Assembly (NCBI GenBank): GCA_023838465.1
Contig: JAIVEQ010000015.1
Span: 1 to 64,000, forward strand
Reading direction: 5' to 3'
Length of the DNA: 64,000 nt
Origin: Candidatus Thiodiazotropha sp.
Lineage (GTDB): Bacteria; Pseudomonadota; Gammaproteobacteria; Chromatiales; Chromatiaceae
Shown here: positions 28,192-37,745 of the stretch, piece after piece
Position numbering within the stretch: the stretch's first letter is position 1
Layout of the letters: each line of letters begins with the position of its first letter
Translations under genes and position numbers: made by a program
Notes under the pieces: model-generated
The model's database searches: none
What the model saw: only the letters and a program-made list of their open reading frames with translations
What the model was told of the DNA's origin: nothing

Positions 28192-28746
28192 CTATTCTCT
28201 CCACTTAATGGAACAGCCCATACTGGGGATTTGCTCCTGTGGTCCATGGCCTGTCTCAGCCACCATCTTCATGGCTTCAAATAGATCTCGGCGGACATTT
28301 TGGCCTGCAGCCTCTTTACGGCTTTCATCCAAACGGCCCCTGTATTGCAGCTCCAAAGCCGTGTTGTAACCAAAAAAATCCGGGGTACAAACAGCACCAT
28401 AGGCCTTGGCAACCGCCTGACTCTCGTCAAACAGATAGGGAAAAGGGAAACCCAACCGATCTGCGATCAGCTGCATATTCTCAAAGGAGTCTTCCTGATA
28501 CTCAGCGGGATCATTGGACATGATGGCGACAGAATTGATGCCCAGTTGGGCTAACTCTTTGGTATCTCTGATGATACGATCCTGTACCGCCTTCACATAC
28601 GGGCAGTGATTGCAGATAAACATCACCAGTAAACCCCTCTCCCCTGCACACTGTCGCAAGGACCAATCCTGGCCATCAACACCAGGAAGAGAGAAATCGG
28701 GTGCAGGTGCACCAAAGTCACATATGGGAGTCTGTAAGGATACCAT
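28192..28746 (-). CDS. Thioredoxin/redoxin family protein
   Basis: The ~184-residue product is an AhpC/TSA-Redoxin type thioredoxin-fold protein: GAPAPDFSLPGVDGQDWSL at the start, then the strand LLVMFICNHCPYV with a CNHC dithiol motif (about Cys50-Cys53), and GAVCTPDFFGY carrying the cis-proline. Members with CxxC followed by P are common as uncharacterised thiol-disulfide proteins. The chosen ATG at 28746 starts MVSLQTP; an ATG at 28761 would add five residues. No signal peptide is seen. It is divergent from metK. Confidence 0.8.
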   Translation of the reverse strand: MVSLQTPICDFGAPAPDFSLPGVDGQDWSLRQCAGERGLLVMFICNHCPYVKAVQDRIIRDTKELAQLGINSVAIMSNDPAEYQEDSFENMQLIADRLGFPFPYLFDESQAVAKAYGAVCTPDFFGYNTALELQYRGRLDESRKEAAGQNVRRDLFEAMKMVAETGHGPQEQIPSMGCSIKWRE

Positions 28747-28920
28747 TATTGATCCATTCAATAGATTGAATTGATTTCGGGTGGAGCATTATGCAAAAAG
28801 CAGGCTGATGTGTAAAATCCCGTTTTCACTATCTATTGGGCTAACCATGGTACTGCATGAGATTCTGCATCTCGGCAAGCTGGCAAATTGGCTCGCGACT
28901 ACATAATTTTGGGAAATTAA

Positions 28921-30105
28921 ATGGCAAGAGAATTTATTTTTACATCGGAATCTGTCTCTGAGGGTCACCCTGATAAAGTCGCAGACCAGATCTCAGATGC
29001 CATGCTGGATGCAATTCTGGCCAAGGATCCTAACCCTGAGAGGGCCAGAGTAGCGTGTGAAACCCTCATCAAAACCGGCGCTGTCATCGTAGCGGGTGAG
29101 ATCTCAACCGAGGCATGGATTGATCTGGATGAACTAGTCAGAGAGGTGGTCTGTAATATTGGCTATACAAGCTCGGACGTCGGCTTTGACGGTTCCACTT
29201 GTGCGGTCATGTCTCTGATCGGCAAACAGTCCAGTGATATCGCCCAAGGGGTTGACCGTACCAGTCCTGAAGAACAGGGTGCCGGGGACCAGGGCATGAT
29301 GTTCGGCTATGCTACCAACGAGACAGACGTGCTGATGCCCGCACCGATCACCTATGCACATCGTCTGGTACAGCGACAGTCTGAAATTCGTAAATCGGGG
29401 ATACTGCCCTGGCTTCGCCCGGACGCAAAGAGTCAGGTAACACTCAAATATGAAGATGGCAAGGTAGTGGGCATAGGTGCGGTGGTGCTCTCAACCCAGC
29501 ATGATCCCGATATTGATAACAATCTCCTTCGTGAAGCGGTCATGGAGAATATCATCCAACCCATTCTCCCCAAGGAGTGGCTCGATAAATGCCCACAGGA
29601 GAAGATCCACATCAATCCAACAGGTAGCTTTGTTATTGGTGGTCCGGTGGGTGATTGTGGCCTGACAGGCCGTAAGATTATCGTTGACACCTACGGTGGT
29701 TCCGCTCGTCACGGAGGTGGTGCATTCTCCGGGAAAGATCCTTCCAAGGTTGATCGCTCGGCAGCCTATGCATGTCGCTATGTTGCAAAAAATATCGTTG
29801 CTGCAGGGCTTGCTGACCGTTGTGAAATTCAAGTCTCCTACGCAATCGGTGTTGCAGAACCTACCTCGATCATGATCGAAACCTTTGGCACCGGTAAGAT
29901 TGCCGATGAAAAGATTGTAGAACTGGTACGCAGAAACTTTGACCTGCGCCCCTACGGCATCCTGAAAATGCTCGACTTGTTGAACATCGAACGTATCCAG
30001 TATCAAAAAACTGCAGCCTATGGCCATTTCGGTCGCGAAGATGAAGGCTTTACATGGGAGATGACCAACAAGGCCGATGCCTTGCGTGACGAGGCCAAAC
30101 TATAA
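28921..30105 (+). CDS. metK: S-adenosylmethionine synthetase
   Basis: Makes SAM from methionine and ATP. The 394-residue product has the N-terminal ATP motif [17 protein letters not shown] (about 14-30), [12 protein letters not shown] (about 119-130) and the P-loop-like [19 protein letters not shown] (about 264-282). Length and motifs are complete. It starts the metK-ahcY-metF set on the plus strand, which together recycles SAM, SAH, homocysteine and methyl groups. A small GAGAT/ATCTC hairpin lies about 50 bases upstream of the ATG. A terminator-like hairpin follows it, so ahcY is probably separately controlled. Confidence 0.97.
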   Translation: MAREFIFTSESVSEGHPDKVADQISDAMLDAILAKDPNPERARVACETLIKTGAVIVAGEISTEAWIDLDELVREVVCNIGYTSSDVGFDGSTCAVMSLIGKQSSDIAQGVDRTSPEEQGAGDQGMMFGYATNETDVLMPAPITYAHRLVQRQSEIRKSGILPWLRPDAKSQVTLKYEDGKVVGIGAVVLSTQHDPDIDNNLLREAVMENIIQPILPKEWLDKCPQEKIHINPTGSFVIGGPVGDCGLTGRKIIVDTYGGSARHGGGAFSGKDPSKVDRSAAYACRYVAKNIVAAGLADRCEIQVSYAIGVAEPTSIMIETFGTGKIADEKIVELVRRNFDLRPYGILKMLDLLNIERIQYQKTAAYGHFGREDEGFTWEMTNKADALRDEAKL

Positions 30106-30143
30106 GGCCATTCGGGCCAATTATGAATGATGAATATTTTAGA

Positions 30144-30173
30144 ATGTACGCTATGCGTACATTTGATTTTTTT
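30144..30173 (+). terminator. Probable intrinsic terminator after metK
   Basis: AATGTACGC and GCGTACATT form a perfect 9-bp stem with a TAT loop (30144-30163), followed by TGA and a run of T residues. It is bracketed by the inverted words TGAATGATGA (30124-30133) and TCATCATTCA (30180-30189), giving a larger AT-rich palindromic module like the one at 24693. Confidence 0.65.
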
Positions 30174-30207
30174 CAAAACTCATCATTCAAAATTCAAAAT
30201 TAATCCT

Positions 30208-30283
30208 CCCTTCCGAGGAGCGCTGCAACGGATCAACGATCCGCCAGGCTCGGAAGGGAAACCGTATGTAACAAACCGCGCTC
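30208..30283 (+). promoter_or_regulatory. SAH (S-adenosylhomocysteine) riboswitch
   Basis: All parts of the SAH riboswitch are visible. Stem P1 CCCTTCCGAG/CTCGGAAGGG (30208-30217/30249-30258), the conserved GAGGAGCGCTGCAACGG core, P2 CGGATC/GATCCG (30229-30234/30238-30243) followed by GCCAGGCTC, and the pseudoknot P4 GAGCGC/GCGCTC (30218-30223/30278-30283). It sits 28 bases before the ahcY start. In known members SAH binding turns on expression of the SAH-recycling genes, which fits ahcY and probably metF downstream. Confidence 0.95.
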
Positions 30284-30310
30284 ACTCACGATAATCAGGA
30301 GATGACTACC

Positions 30311-31717
30311 ATGAGTGAGTTCACCGATTACAAAATTGCAGACATTTCTCTAGCCGATTTTGGCCGTCGCGAGATCGCTATTGCTGAAACCGAAATGCCT
30401 GGATTGATGGCGATCCGAGAGAAATATGCAGCCCAGCAACCCCTCAAGGGTGCACGTATTACCGGTTCATTGCACATGACCATCCAGACGGCTGTACTTA
30501 TTGAAACGCTGGTGGCACTTGGTGCGGAAGTTCGTTGGTGCTCCTGCAATATTTTCTCCACTCAGGATCATGCGGCGGCAGCAATCGCAGCTGAGGGGAT
30601 ACCTGTCTATGCCTGGAAGGGAGAGTCTCTGGAGGAGTATTGGTGGTGTACCGAGCAGGTGCTCAACTGGCCTGATGGCGCTGTCCCAAACATGATCCTC
30701 GACGATGGCGGAGACGCTACCCTGCTAGTACACAGGGGGGTGGAATATGCCGATGCAGGAGCCGTACCCAAACCTAAAGCAGATGATCCGGAAGAGTGGC
30801 AGGTGATACTGGGTGTACTGAAACGCAGCCTCGAAGAGGATCCAAAACGTTATCACAGGATGGCAGAGTCGATTAAAGGTGTCACCGAAGAGACCACAAC
30901 CGGTGTACATCGTCTCTATCAGATGATGGAACAAGGGACACTGCTGTTCCCTGCCATGAATGTCAATGACTCGGTAACAAAATCCAAGTTCGACAACCTT
31001 TATGGTTGTCGTGAGTCTTTGGTGGATGGTATCAAACGTGCCACTGACGTAATGATCGCAGGAAAAATTGCCTTAGTTGCTGGTTATGGTGATGTCGGCA
31101 AGGGATGCGCGCAATCCTTACGCGGCCTTGGCGCCACCGTCTGGGTCACTGAAATAGACCCCATCTGCGCGCTGCAAGCGGCCATGGAGGGTTATCGGGT
31201 TGTGACCATGGAAGAGGCAGCCCCCCTCTGCGATATCTTTGTCACCACAACCGGCAATTTCAAGATCATCACACATGACCATATGGCCGCCATGAAAAGT
31301 CAGGCCATCGTATGTAATATCGGCCACTTTGACAACGAAATCGACATCGCCGGTATCCGCCAGTATCAGTGGGAAGAGATCAAGCCCCAAGTTCATCATG
31401 TCATTTTTCCTGATGGAAAACGTATTATTCTGTTGGCAGAAGGACGACTGGTTAATCTGGGCTGTGCGACAGGACACCCAAGCTTCGTTATGTCCAACTC
31501 TTTTTCTAACCAAGTGTTGGCACAGATAGAGTTCTTTACTCATTCAGGACAGTACCAAAATGAGGTCTATGTACTACCGAAAAAACTGGACGAAGAAGTT
31601 GCCAGACTTCACCTTACAAAGATCGGCGCCCATCTGACCACCCTCAGTGAGGAGCAGGCAGACTATATCGGTGTACCGATAGAGGGGCCTTACAAGGCAG
31701 ATCACTATCGGTATTGA
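30311..31717 (+). CDS. ahcY: Adenosylhomocysteinase (SAH hydrolase)
   Basis: Splits S-adenosylhomocysteine into homocysteine and adenosine, removing the product inhibitor of methyltransferases. Starting at ATG 30311 the product has 468 residues ([18 protein letters not shown]); the earlier ATG at 30302 directly abuts the AGGAG site, whereas 30311 has a normal 9-base spacing. The NAD-binding [15 protein letters not shown] (about 262-276), [12 protein letters not shown], and the C-terminal PYKADHYRY are diagnostic. It is controlled by the SAH riboswitch just upstream and followed by metF. Confidence 0.97.
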   Translation: MSEFTDYKIADISLADFGRREIAIAETEMPGLMAIREKYAAQQPLKGARITGSLHMTIQTAVLIETLVALGAEVRWCSCNIFSTQDHAAAAIAAEGIPVYAWKGESLEEYWWCTEQVLNWPDGAVPNMILDDGGDATLLVHRGVEYADAGAVPKPKADDPEEWQVILGVLKRSLEEDPKRYHRMAESIKGVTEETTTGVHRLYQMMEQGTLLFPAMNVNDSVTKSKFDNLYGCRESLVDGIKRATDVMIAGKIALVAGYGDVGKGCAQSLRGLGATVWVTEIDPICALQAAMEGYRVVTMEEAAPLCDIFVTTTGNFKIITHDHMAAMKSQAIVCNIGHFDNEIDIAGIRQYQWEEIKPQVHHVIFPDGKRIILLAEGRLVNLGCATGHPSFVMSNSFSNQVLAQIEFFTHSGQYQNEVYVLPKKLDEEVARLHLTKIGAHLTTLSEEQADYIGVPIEGPYKADHYRY

Positions 31718-31776
31718 TTATCCGATAGCAGCTAAATGCCATGGTCATTGGCTGAAGGTAGACTAGATAGAAACAG

Positions 31777-31807
31777 GCGTAGGGTGTGGCAAGGCCGCAC
31801 CCTACGC
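31777..31807. repeat. GC-rich palindromic hairpin, REP-like copy 2
   Basis: A 14-bp stem with one G-U pair (31777-31790/31794-31807, loop AAG) lies between ahcY and metF. It shares the GCCGCACC core with the palindrome at 8728-8746. It may be a REP-type element that stabilises ahcY mRNA. Confidence 0.55.
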
Positions 31808-31848
31808 AGGTTCCTACCAGCAATAAACACCCATTACGATAAAGCTAA

Positions 31849-32727
31849 ATGCGTTTACCCATGCAAACAGAACATCACCACAAAATATTCAGTTTCGAAC
31901 TCTTCCCACCCAAGACAGAAAAGGGTTTCGATAATCTTAAAAAGACTGTGCAAGAACTGCAAACATTGCAACCGGCATTCTTTTCTGTCACCTATGGCGC
32001 TGGGGGATCTACTCAACAACGAACCTTTGATACGGCTGAGTGGCTAGTTGGAGAGCATATCACCACGGCACCACATCTCTCCTGCATTGGTGCCAGTCGA
32101 GATGAGATATTAGAGATTCTTGAACACTACAAATCACACGGAATCCGTCGTCTTGTAGCACTGCGCGGGGATCTCCCGTCAGGAGTCGGGCTGGGAGGAC
32201 TCGGAGAGCTCGATCATGCCAATCAATTGGTAGCATTAATTCGTGAGGCTTTTGCAGATCATTTTTATATCGAAGTTGCTGCCTATCCGGAGTTTCACCC
32301 TCAGGCAAACAGCCCAGAGCTGGACCTCACTTATTTTAAAATGAAGGTGGAGGCTGGTGCTGATAGTGCGATCACCCAATACTTCTACAATGTCGATGCC
32401 TACTTTCGATTCATTGACGATTGCCAGCGCTTAGGCATAGATATTCCAATCGTGCCTGGAATCATGCCGATTACCAACTTTACCCAGTTAGCTCGATTTT
32501 CGGATGCCTGCGGCACGGAAATACCCCGCTGGCTGAGAAAACGACTCGAGGGTTTCGGGGATGATCTGGAGTCTATACGTAGCTATGGCGCAGATACAGT
32601 AACCCGGCTATGTGAACGTCTACTGGAAGGCGGTGCACCAGGATTGCATTTCTATACCATGAATCAAGTAAAGCCCAGTCTGGATATCTGGCAGTCGCTC
32701 GCGCTGACATCTGCACACCCCCAATGA
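31849..32727 (+). CDS. metF: Methylenetetrahydrofolate reductase
   Basis: Reduces 5,10-methylene-THF to 5-methyl-THF, the methyl donor for methionine regeneration. The 292-residue product has FSFELFPPKTEKG (about 13-25) with the catalytic Glu, SVTYGAGGST (about 46-55), LRGDLP, and YPEFHP near 135. An internal ATG at 31861 (MQTEHHHK) is an alternative start. It completes the metK-ahcY-metF methyl-cycle set. The 131-bp gap to ahcY contains a REP-like hairpin but no clear terminator. Confidence 0.94.
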   Translation: MRLPMQTEHHHKIFSFELFPPKTEKGFDNLKKTVQELQTLQPAFFSVTYGAGGSTQQRTFDTAEWLVGEHITTAPHLSCIGASRDEILEILEHYKSHGIRRLVALRGDLPSGVGLGGLGELDHANQLVALIREAFADHFYIEVAAYPEFHPQANSPELDLTYFKMKVEAGADSAITQYFYNVDAYFRFIDDCQRLGIDIPIVPGIMPITNFTQLARFSDACGTEIPRWLRKRLEGFGDDLESIRSYGADTVTRLCERLLEGGAPGLHFYTMNQVKPSLDIWQSLALTSAHPQ

Positions 32728-32837
32728 GATTTTGGCTTTTCCCCTGATCGAGTGGGTAAGAATGGACACACACAATGGCTCTCCCTCACTACGATCACCT
32801 AAGTCCAACAGACTCCTAGGGGAAGAACCGAGATTTG

Positions 32838-34937
32838 TTAGCCAGGCACTGTAAGTGGTTGCTCGTGATTACTTTGGCCAAGTGTATTGATACATCGATT
32901 AATGATGTCATCCAGGATCTCAGGCTCCACAGGCTTGGTAAGGAAACCATCCATACCCGCTTTGATACAGTGATCCAACATATCCTCAACACTATTTGCG
33001 GTTAATGCATAGATTGACATATAACGATGCTTAGGCTCTATATTACGGTAGCGCCGGGTGAATTCGATGCCGTCAACATTTGGCATACGTAAATCGATAA
33101 AGGCCAATTCATACACCTCATCAGCAGCAGCCTGCAATGCCTCAACACCATCTTTGGTTACTTTCACCTGATGCCCGCGCTGCCTTAGTAAAGTCGATAG
33201 TACCTTGGCTGCGATTGCATTGTCTTCTGCGAGCAGGACATTGATCCTACTCCTGTTGCCGATTGCAGCATCACCACAGATATCAACTTCCCCAACAACC
33301 TGATGGAGGCCTAAGGCAGACATAGCCGTGTATGCCAAATCCTCTGTTAGAAAAGGTTTTAACAGGGTATCTATTTGGCTGTTTACCGAACCTACTCCAT
33401 GAGTGTGTCCTCGATAACCGGCGAAGATAACGGGAAGCGTTTCTGTTATTGAATCCAACCAGGAAAGAACCTCTTTGGCAGAATCATCATGTAACGAGTC
33501 ACAAACCAATACTATATCCACTGTAGCATTGAGCTTTATGAAAAATTCATTCACACTACTCACAAAGAGGGCTTCCATGCCAAGCTCCTTCACCATCTTT
33601 TGATGGGAATGCATGGCCGAATGGTCTGTTTCAAAGACCAGGATAGACTTACCCACGAGGAGAGATGTTCGGAGAGAGGAAGAGGGTCCACTGACCATCT
33701 TTAACGGTAACCTGACATTAAACGTAGAACCCGCTCCGACCTGACTGGAGACCGTTATCCTTCCCCCCATTAGTCGGGTTAAATCATAAACAATCGTTGT
33801 GCCAAGACCCGCCCCTTCAAAACGACGATTGTTGGATGAATCTGCCTGCCAGAAGGAATCAAAAATCCGATCCAGTTGCTCCTGGTGTATGCCAATGCCG
33901 CTATCCATAACCTTGATCAAGATATGCGGTTGGGAAATACATGAAGAATGTTGCACATAGAATATCTGTACAGCGACATAACCAGCGTTGGTAAACTTAA
34001 TGGTATTGCCAAGCAAATTGAATATGATCTGCGAAATCCTGAGCCTGTCACCCTCTATTTTCTGCTGGACTTTCGGGTCGACCCAACAGTAGACCTCAAG
34101 CTGCTTCTCATGTGCATCAGCAGCCATGCTCGATGAGACCTCTTTAACTAACTTTCGTATATCAAACCATGTCAAAGCCAATTCAAGCTTGTTGGCGTCG
34201 ATTTTGGAGAGATCAAGTACATCGCTGATCAACGACCGCAGCAATTGCGTTGATGCGCGAATGGAATGGAGATACTCTTTTTGCTCCGCATCCAATGGTG
34301 TGCCTTGCAGTAGCCGCGTCATTCCTATTACACCAATCAAGGGTGTACGCAGTTCATGGGTCATGGTTGCAAGAAAATCGCCGCGCGCCTTTTTCGCAGA
34401 CTCCGCCTCTTTCCTGGCTAGATGAAGCCTTTTCAGTAGTGAGTATTGATAGAAAGGTATTATTAGTAATAGGAACAGGAAAAAGAAGGCGTCAAAAGCG
34501 TGTGTCTGCCACTGCTGCAAGTAGAATAACACCAGATTATAAGCAAAAAAGCCGAGTATCGATGCAGTCATCAATAGTTGCTTTCCGTATCGCATACCAT
34601 AGGAGATGAATATCCAGTGGTAGATCAAATAGAAGGGACTGATCGCCGCTGAAGTCAGTACAATAGCCAGACTAGTGGCACTGACATCAATGATAAGCGT
34701 TACACTTTTTCGGTAGGGTAAGTGAGGCCAGACGACTATACTGATCAACACAGCAATGAAGAAAGCGAAATACCAACCATACAGTGTCAGAAGTAGAGGA
34801 ACATCTACAGGATAGTGATCAGTCCACACACCGAGCCACATAAAAATGATACTGAACAACCAGATAGCCAAACGCACAAGCGCCTGATGATACTCTGAAT
34901 TTGAAAATAATCTGCGATCAAAAAGCTTTGAAACCAT
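32838..34937 (-). CDS. Hybrid sensor histidine kinase (RpfC-like architecture)
   Basis: The 699-residue product has about five N-terminal membrane segments (residues 22-165), a short coiled linker, a HisKA dimerisation domain with phospho-acceptor His194 in MTHELRTPLIG, and a HATPase domain (about 300-415, GDRLRISQIIFNLLGNTIKF and GAGLGTTIVYDL). A degenerate receiver-like domain (about 428-545) lacks a clear phospho-Asp, and a canonical receiver (about 568-690) has the acceptor Asp in LAFIDLRMPNVDG. The layout resembles RpfC, which senses diffusible signal factor, but no HPt domain or rpfF/rpfG gene is nearby, so the ligand and output are unknown. A PilZ gene is divergent from it. Confidence 0.85.
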   Translation of the reverse strand: MVSKLFDRRLFSNSEYHQALVRLAIWLFSIIFMWLGVWTDHYPVDVPLLLTLYGWYFAFFIAVLISIVVWPHLPYRKSVTLIIDVSATSLAIVLTSAAISPFYLIYHWIFISYGMRYGKQLLMTASILGFFAYNLVLFYLQQWQTHAFDAFFFLFLLLIIPFYQYSLLKRLHLARKEAESAKKARGDFLATMTHELRTPLIGVIGMTRLLQGTPLDAEQKEYLHSIRASTQLLRSLISDVLDLSKIDANKLELALTWFDIRKLVKEVSSSMAADAHEKQLEVYCWVDPKVQQKIEGDRLRISQIIFNLLGNTIKFTNAGYVAVQIFYVQHSSCISQPHILIKVMDSGIGIHQEQLDRIFDSFWQADSSNNRRFEGAGLGTTIVYDLTRLMGGRITVSSQVGAGSTFNVRLPLKMVSGPSSSLRTSLLVGKSILVFETDHSAMHSHQKMVKELGMEALFVSSVNEFFIKLNATVDIVLVCDSLHDDSAKEVLSWLDSITETLPVIFAGYRGHTHGVGSVNSQIDTLLKPFLTEDLAYTAMSALGLHQVVGEVDICGDAAIGNRSRINVLLAEDNAIAAKVLSTLLRQRGHQVKVTKDGVEALQAAADEVYELAFIDLRMPNVDGIEFTRRYRNIEPKHRYMSIYALTANSVEDMLDHCIKAGMDGFLTKPVEPEILDDIINRCINTLGQSNHEQPLTVPG

Positions 34938-35178
34938 GGCGTGACATCCCTGTTATAGACTGAGCAACTCCCTGCTAGTGACTAAACTTCAGCACCGGTA
35001 AGGTGCATTATAGAAAAAAAACGTATCGGGTCATACCGCCCTTTCAGCTAATGAATAGTCATCTGATTTATTGAAATAATATGACTTTTTATCATGAATG
35101 ATTGTTGATTGATTGCGAATTCTCCGACAGCCACTATGATCATACTATTAACTCCAGCAGCAACAGAGGTTATCAAAC

Positions 35179-35571
35179 ATGTATATCAAAAGGCCCAGTC
35201 AGCATATTCAGGAAAATGCCCTGCGTCCTGATGATCGGCGCACCACCAAGCGTCGCCACCTGATCTACTATTTACGTGTTTGGCAGCTCGATAATCACAG
35301 CCCGTTGGGACATGTCGTCGATATCAATACCGAGGGCATGATGCTGATCAGCGAAAAGCCTGTGCCCACCGGAGAGGAGTTAAACCTCGAGATACGTTTG
35401 CCCGATACAGACGGAGAGCTTAAGCCACTCAATTTCAAAGCCATTTGTCGATGGAGCGACAAAGATATCAATACTGCTTTCTATGACTCTGGATTTGAAT
35501 TTGTAGATAAATCACCGGCAGAGATAGAGACACTTCAGCTGATGATCGAAGAGTATGGCTTCAAGGATTGA
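35179..35571 (+). CDS. PilZ domain protein
   Basis: The 130-residue product is a stand-alone PilZ domain, a receptor for cyclic di-GMP. The RxxxR-type motif lies in DDRRTTKRRHLIYYLRV (about 19-35) and the second motif DxNxxG in VVDINTEGMML (about 48-58), where Asn replaces the more common Ser. It probably binds c-di-GMP and regulates motility, adhesion or exopolysaccharide, but no partner is visible. It is divergent from the hybrid kinase. Its last 11 bases overlap the 3' end of the convergent nudix-thiE gene. Confidence 0.85.
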   Translation: MYIKRPSQHIQENALRPDDRRTTKRRHLIYYLRVWQLDNHSPLGHVVDINTEGMMLISEKPVPTGEELNLEIRLPDTDGELKPLNFKAICRWSDKDINTAFYDSGFEFVDKSPAEIETLQLMIEEYGFKD

Positions 35572-36502
35572 CGTTCCAAAAGGTACTGATCCCGGCTATG
35601 CCTTGTGCACCGTATGATTTGGCCTGCGGCTGCATGCCTGGCTGCATGCCACCTAATGCGTAAACAGGAAAATTGACACGATCCACCCACTCGGCAAAAC
35701 GTTCCCAACCTAAACACGGCACGCGAGGATGAGAAGCTGTGGGTCGTACAGGGGAGAGCAGCGCATAATCCAGGCCTAATCGCTCGACCTGCTGAAGTTC
35801 ATGCAGGCTGTGACAAGATGCACCCAGCAATCCTTCGTTCAGTGGACGCCGAGTGCACGACATCAACTGCCGTGCTGTAAAGTGGATGCCATCGGCTTCT
35901 CCTAACCAGTCGACCACTCCCTGGGGACGATTAATGAGCAGCTTTGCTCCCATCGAGTGACAATGCGACAGACTTGCCAAAAGCAACTCCCGATAGGCAT
36001 CATCCTCTAACCGATGTGCACGCAACTGAACAATACCTATTCCCTGTTCGAGTGCCGTGTCCAATCGCTGCAGAAACTGTGATGGTTGTGAAACATCATC
36101 ACCTGTAATCAGGTAGCGCTCGGGCAATTGTAATGCAGTGATTACTGGACGGTCGGCTTCGGGAAATGTCTCCGGTTCCATCTCTGTCGGGTAGAGCCAA
36201 CGTAGAGGTTGGCCCTCCAGCCCCTTGACCTTACCGCTATAGCGGGTCACGCGAAAAAAATCGAGCAGCACACTGCGATCACCGTAAGCATGTCTGATCC
36301 GAATCAGCGGTTCACTATGGAGTAGCTGTATACCAAGCTCTTCCCTTAGTTCTCGAACCAGGGCCTCTTCAATGGACTCATCTTGTTCGAGTTTGCCGCC
36401 TGGAAACTCCCAAAGCCCTCCCTGATGCACATGCTCCGGACGCTTGCTAACAAGCACTCGGCCTTGAACATCGGAGATGGCTGCAGCAGCAACATGGATC
36501 AT
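35561..36502 (-). CDS. Nudix hydrolase / thiamine-phosphate synthase-like fusion
   Basis: The two-domain product starts at ATG 36502 (MIHVAAAAISD) and has about 313 residues; an ATG at 36523 is possible but adds unconserved residues. The N-terminal Nudix (MutT-like) domain (1-130) has the box GGKLEQDESIEEALVRELREEL, given here in part, GGKLEQDE...RELREELG, suggesting clean-up of oxidised dNTPs. The C-terminal ThiE/TenI-like TIM barrel (about 145-310) retains IVQLRAHRL, GASCHSLHEL, SPVRPTASHP and ALGG. The TenI type may lack true ThiE activity. This fusion next to argJ and secA is known in other gammaproteobacteria such as pseudomonads. Confidence 0.88.
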   Translation of the reverse strand: MIHVAAAAISDVQGRVLVSKRPEHVHQGGLWEFPGGKLEQDESIEEALVRELREELGIQLLHSEPLIRIRHAYGDRSVLLDFFRVTRYSGKVKGLEGQPLRWLYPTEMEPETFPEADRPVITALQLPERYLITGDDVSQPSQFLQRLDTALEQGIGIVQLRAHRLEDDAYRELLLASLSHCHSMGAKLLINRPQGVVDWLGEADGIHFTARQLMSCTRRPLNEGLLGASCHSLHELQQVERLGLDYALLSPVRPTASHPRVPCLGWERFAEWVDRVNFPVYALGGMQPGMQPQAKSYGAQGIAGISTFWNVNP

Positions 36503-36541
36503 CGTGTTAGGGCCTGTTAACACTAAAGAAAGTGGTTGCTA

Positions 36542-37744
36542 TTAGGTGCGGTACTCAGCATTGATCTTGACATAGTCATAGGAGAGATCGCAGGTCACAA
36601 CTCGGGCTAACTCACCGCCCCGTCCCAGGCTGACACGAATAGTAAATGCCGGCTGATTCATCACCGATGCACCCGCCTGTTCAGTGTATTCTGAAGCACG
36701 CCCACCATGACGGACAATACAGACGTCATTCAGCCAGATCTCAACTTGATCGATCAATAATGCATCAAGCCCGGCTCGACCGACTGCGGCAAGGATTCTG
36801 CCCCAGTTAGGGTCTGATGCAAACAGCGCTGTTTTGACCAGTGGCGAATGAGCGATCGTATAAGCGACCTCTCTGGCCTCCGCTTCAGTTGCCGCATTTT
36901 CCACCAGGATATCCACCAGTTTGGTAGCACCCTCTCCGTCGCGGACTATTTCACGGGACAATTCCAAACAGAGCTCCATGATGGCCTGAGAAAACGCTTT
37001 ATAGAGAACAGAATCGACCTCTGTGACCTGAGGTAAAGATGATACCCCACTGGCGATCAATACACAGGCATCGTTGGTGGAGGTGTCGCCATCGACAGTA
37101 ATACTGTTAAACGAAGGTTTGACTGCGTTATTCAAACAGGTTTGCAACAGTTCAGGGGTGACAGCCAAATCGGTCGCTAAATAGGCCAACATGGTTGCCA
37201 TATCGGGACAGATCATACCCGACCCTTTGGCCATCCCCGTGACATGCACGGCCACACCGTCAAACTCAAAATGGCGTGAAACAAGCTTAGGGCTGGTATC
37301 GGTGGTCATGATAGCGCGGGACGCTGCATCCCAGCCTTTGGAAATGCATGCATTCAAGGCAACTGGCATCGCTTCTCGCAATCGTTCTACCGGGAGATTT
37401 TCACCGATCACCCCAGTTGAAAAGGGCAACACCTGTTGCACCTCGCAACCAACCGCTCCAGCCAATGCCTGACAACTGATCAGAGCATCCTGCAAACCCT
37501 GCCGACCTGTACCTGCATTGGCATTTCCAGAGTTGATCAACAGGTAACGTGGATTCTCCTGTTGCAGATGACTCCTGGCCAGTTGTACAGGAGCGGCAGA
37601 AAAGGCATTGCGGGTAAATACTGCAGCACATGTTGCACCATCTGCCAGTTCAATAACGACCATGTCATCCCGGTCAGCATATTTGATACCTGCTGCGGCA
37701 ACACCAAGCTTTATGCCAGGAACAACGTGATCGGCAACACTCAT
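36542..37744 (-). CDS. argJ: Bifunctional glutamate N-acetyltransferase/amino-acid acetyltransferase ArgJ
   Basis: Recycles the acetyl group from N-acetylornithine to glutamate in arginine synthesis; many homologues also use acetyl-CoA. The 400-residue precursor contains the autoprocessing site PDMATMLAY (about residues 185-193), where cleavage before the conserved Thr frees the nucleophile, and SFNSITVDGDTSTND, which forms part of the active site. It follows secA with one base between them and precedes the nudix-thiE gene by 39 bases, so all three are probably one operon. Confidence 0.95.
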   Translation of the reverse strand: MSVADHVVPGIKLGVAAAGIKYADRDDMVVIELADGATCAAVFTRNAFSAAPVQLARSHLQQENPRYLLINSGNANAGTGRQGLQDALISCQALAGAVGCEVQQVLPFSTGVIGENLPVERLREAMPVALNACISKGWDAASRAIMTTDTSPKLVSRHFEFDGVAVHVTGMAKGSGMICPDMATMLAYLATDLAVTPELLQTCLNNAVKPSFNSITVDGDTSTNDACVLIASGVSSLPQVTEVDSVLYKAFSQAIMELCLELSREIVRDGEGATKLVDILVENAATEAEAREVAYTIAHSPLVKTALFASDPNWGRILAAVGRAGLDALLIDQVEIWLNDVCIVRHGGRASEYTEQAGASVMNQPAFTIRVSLGRGGELARVVTCDLSYDYVKINAEYRT

Positions 37745-37745
37745 C

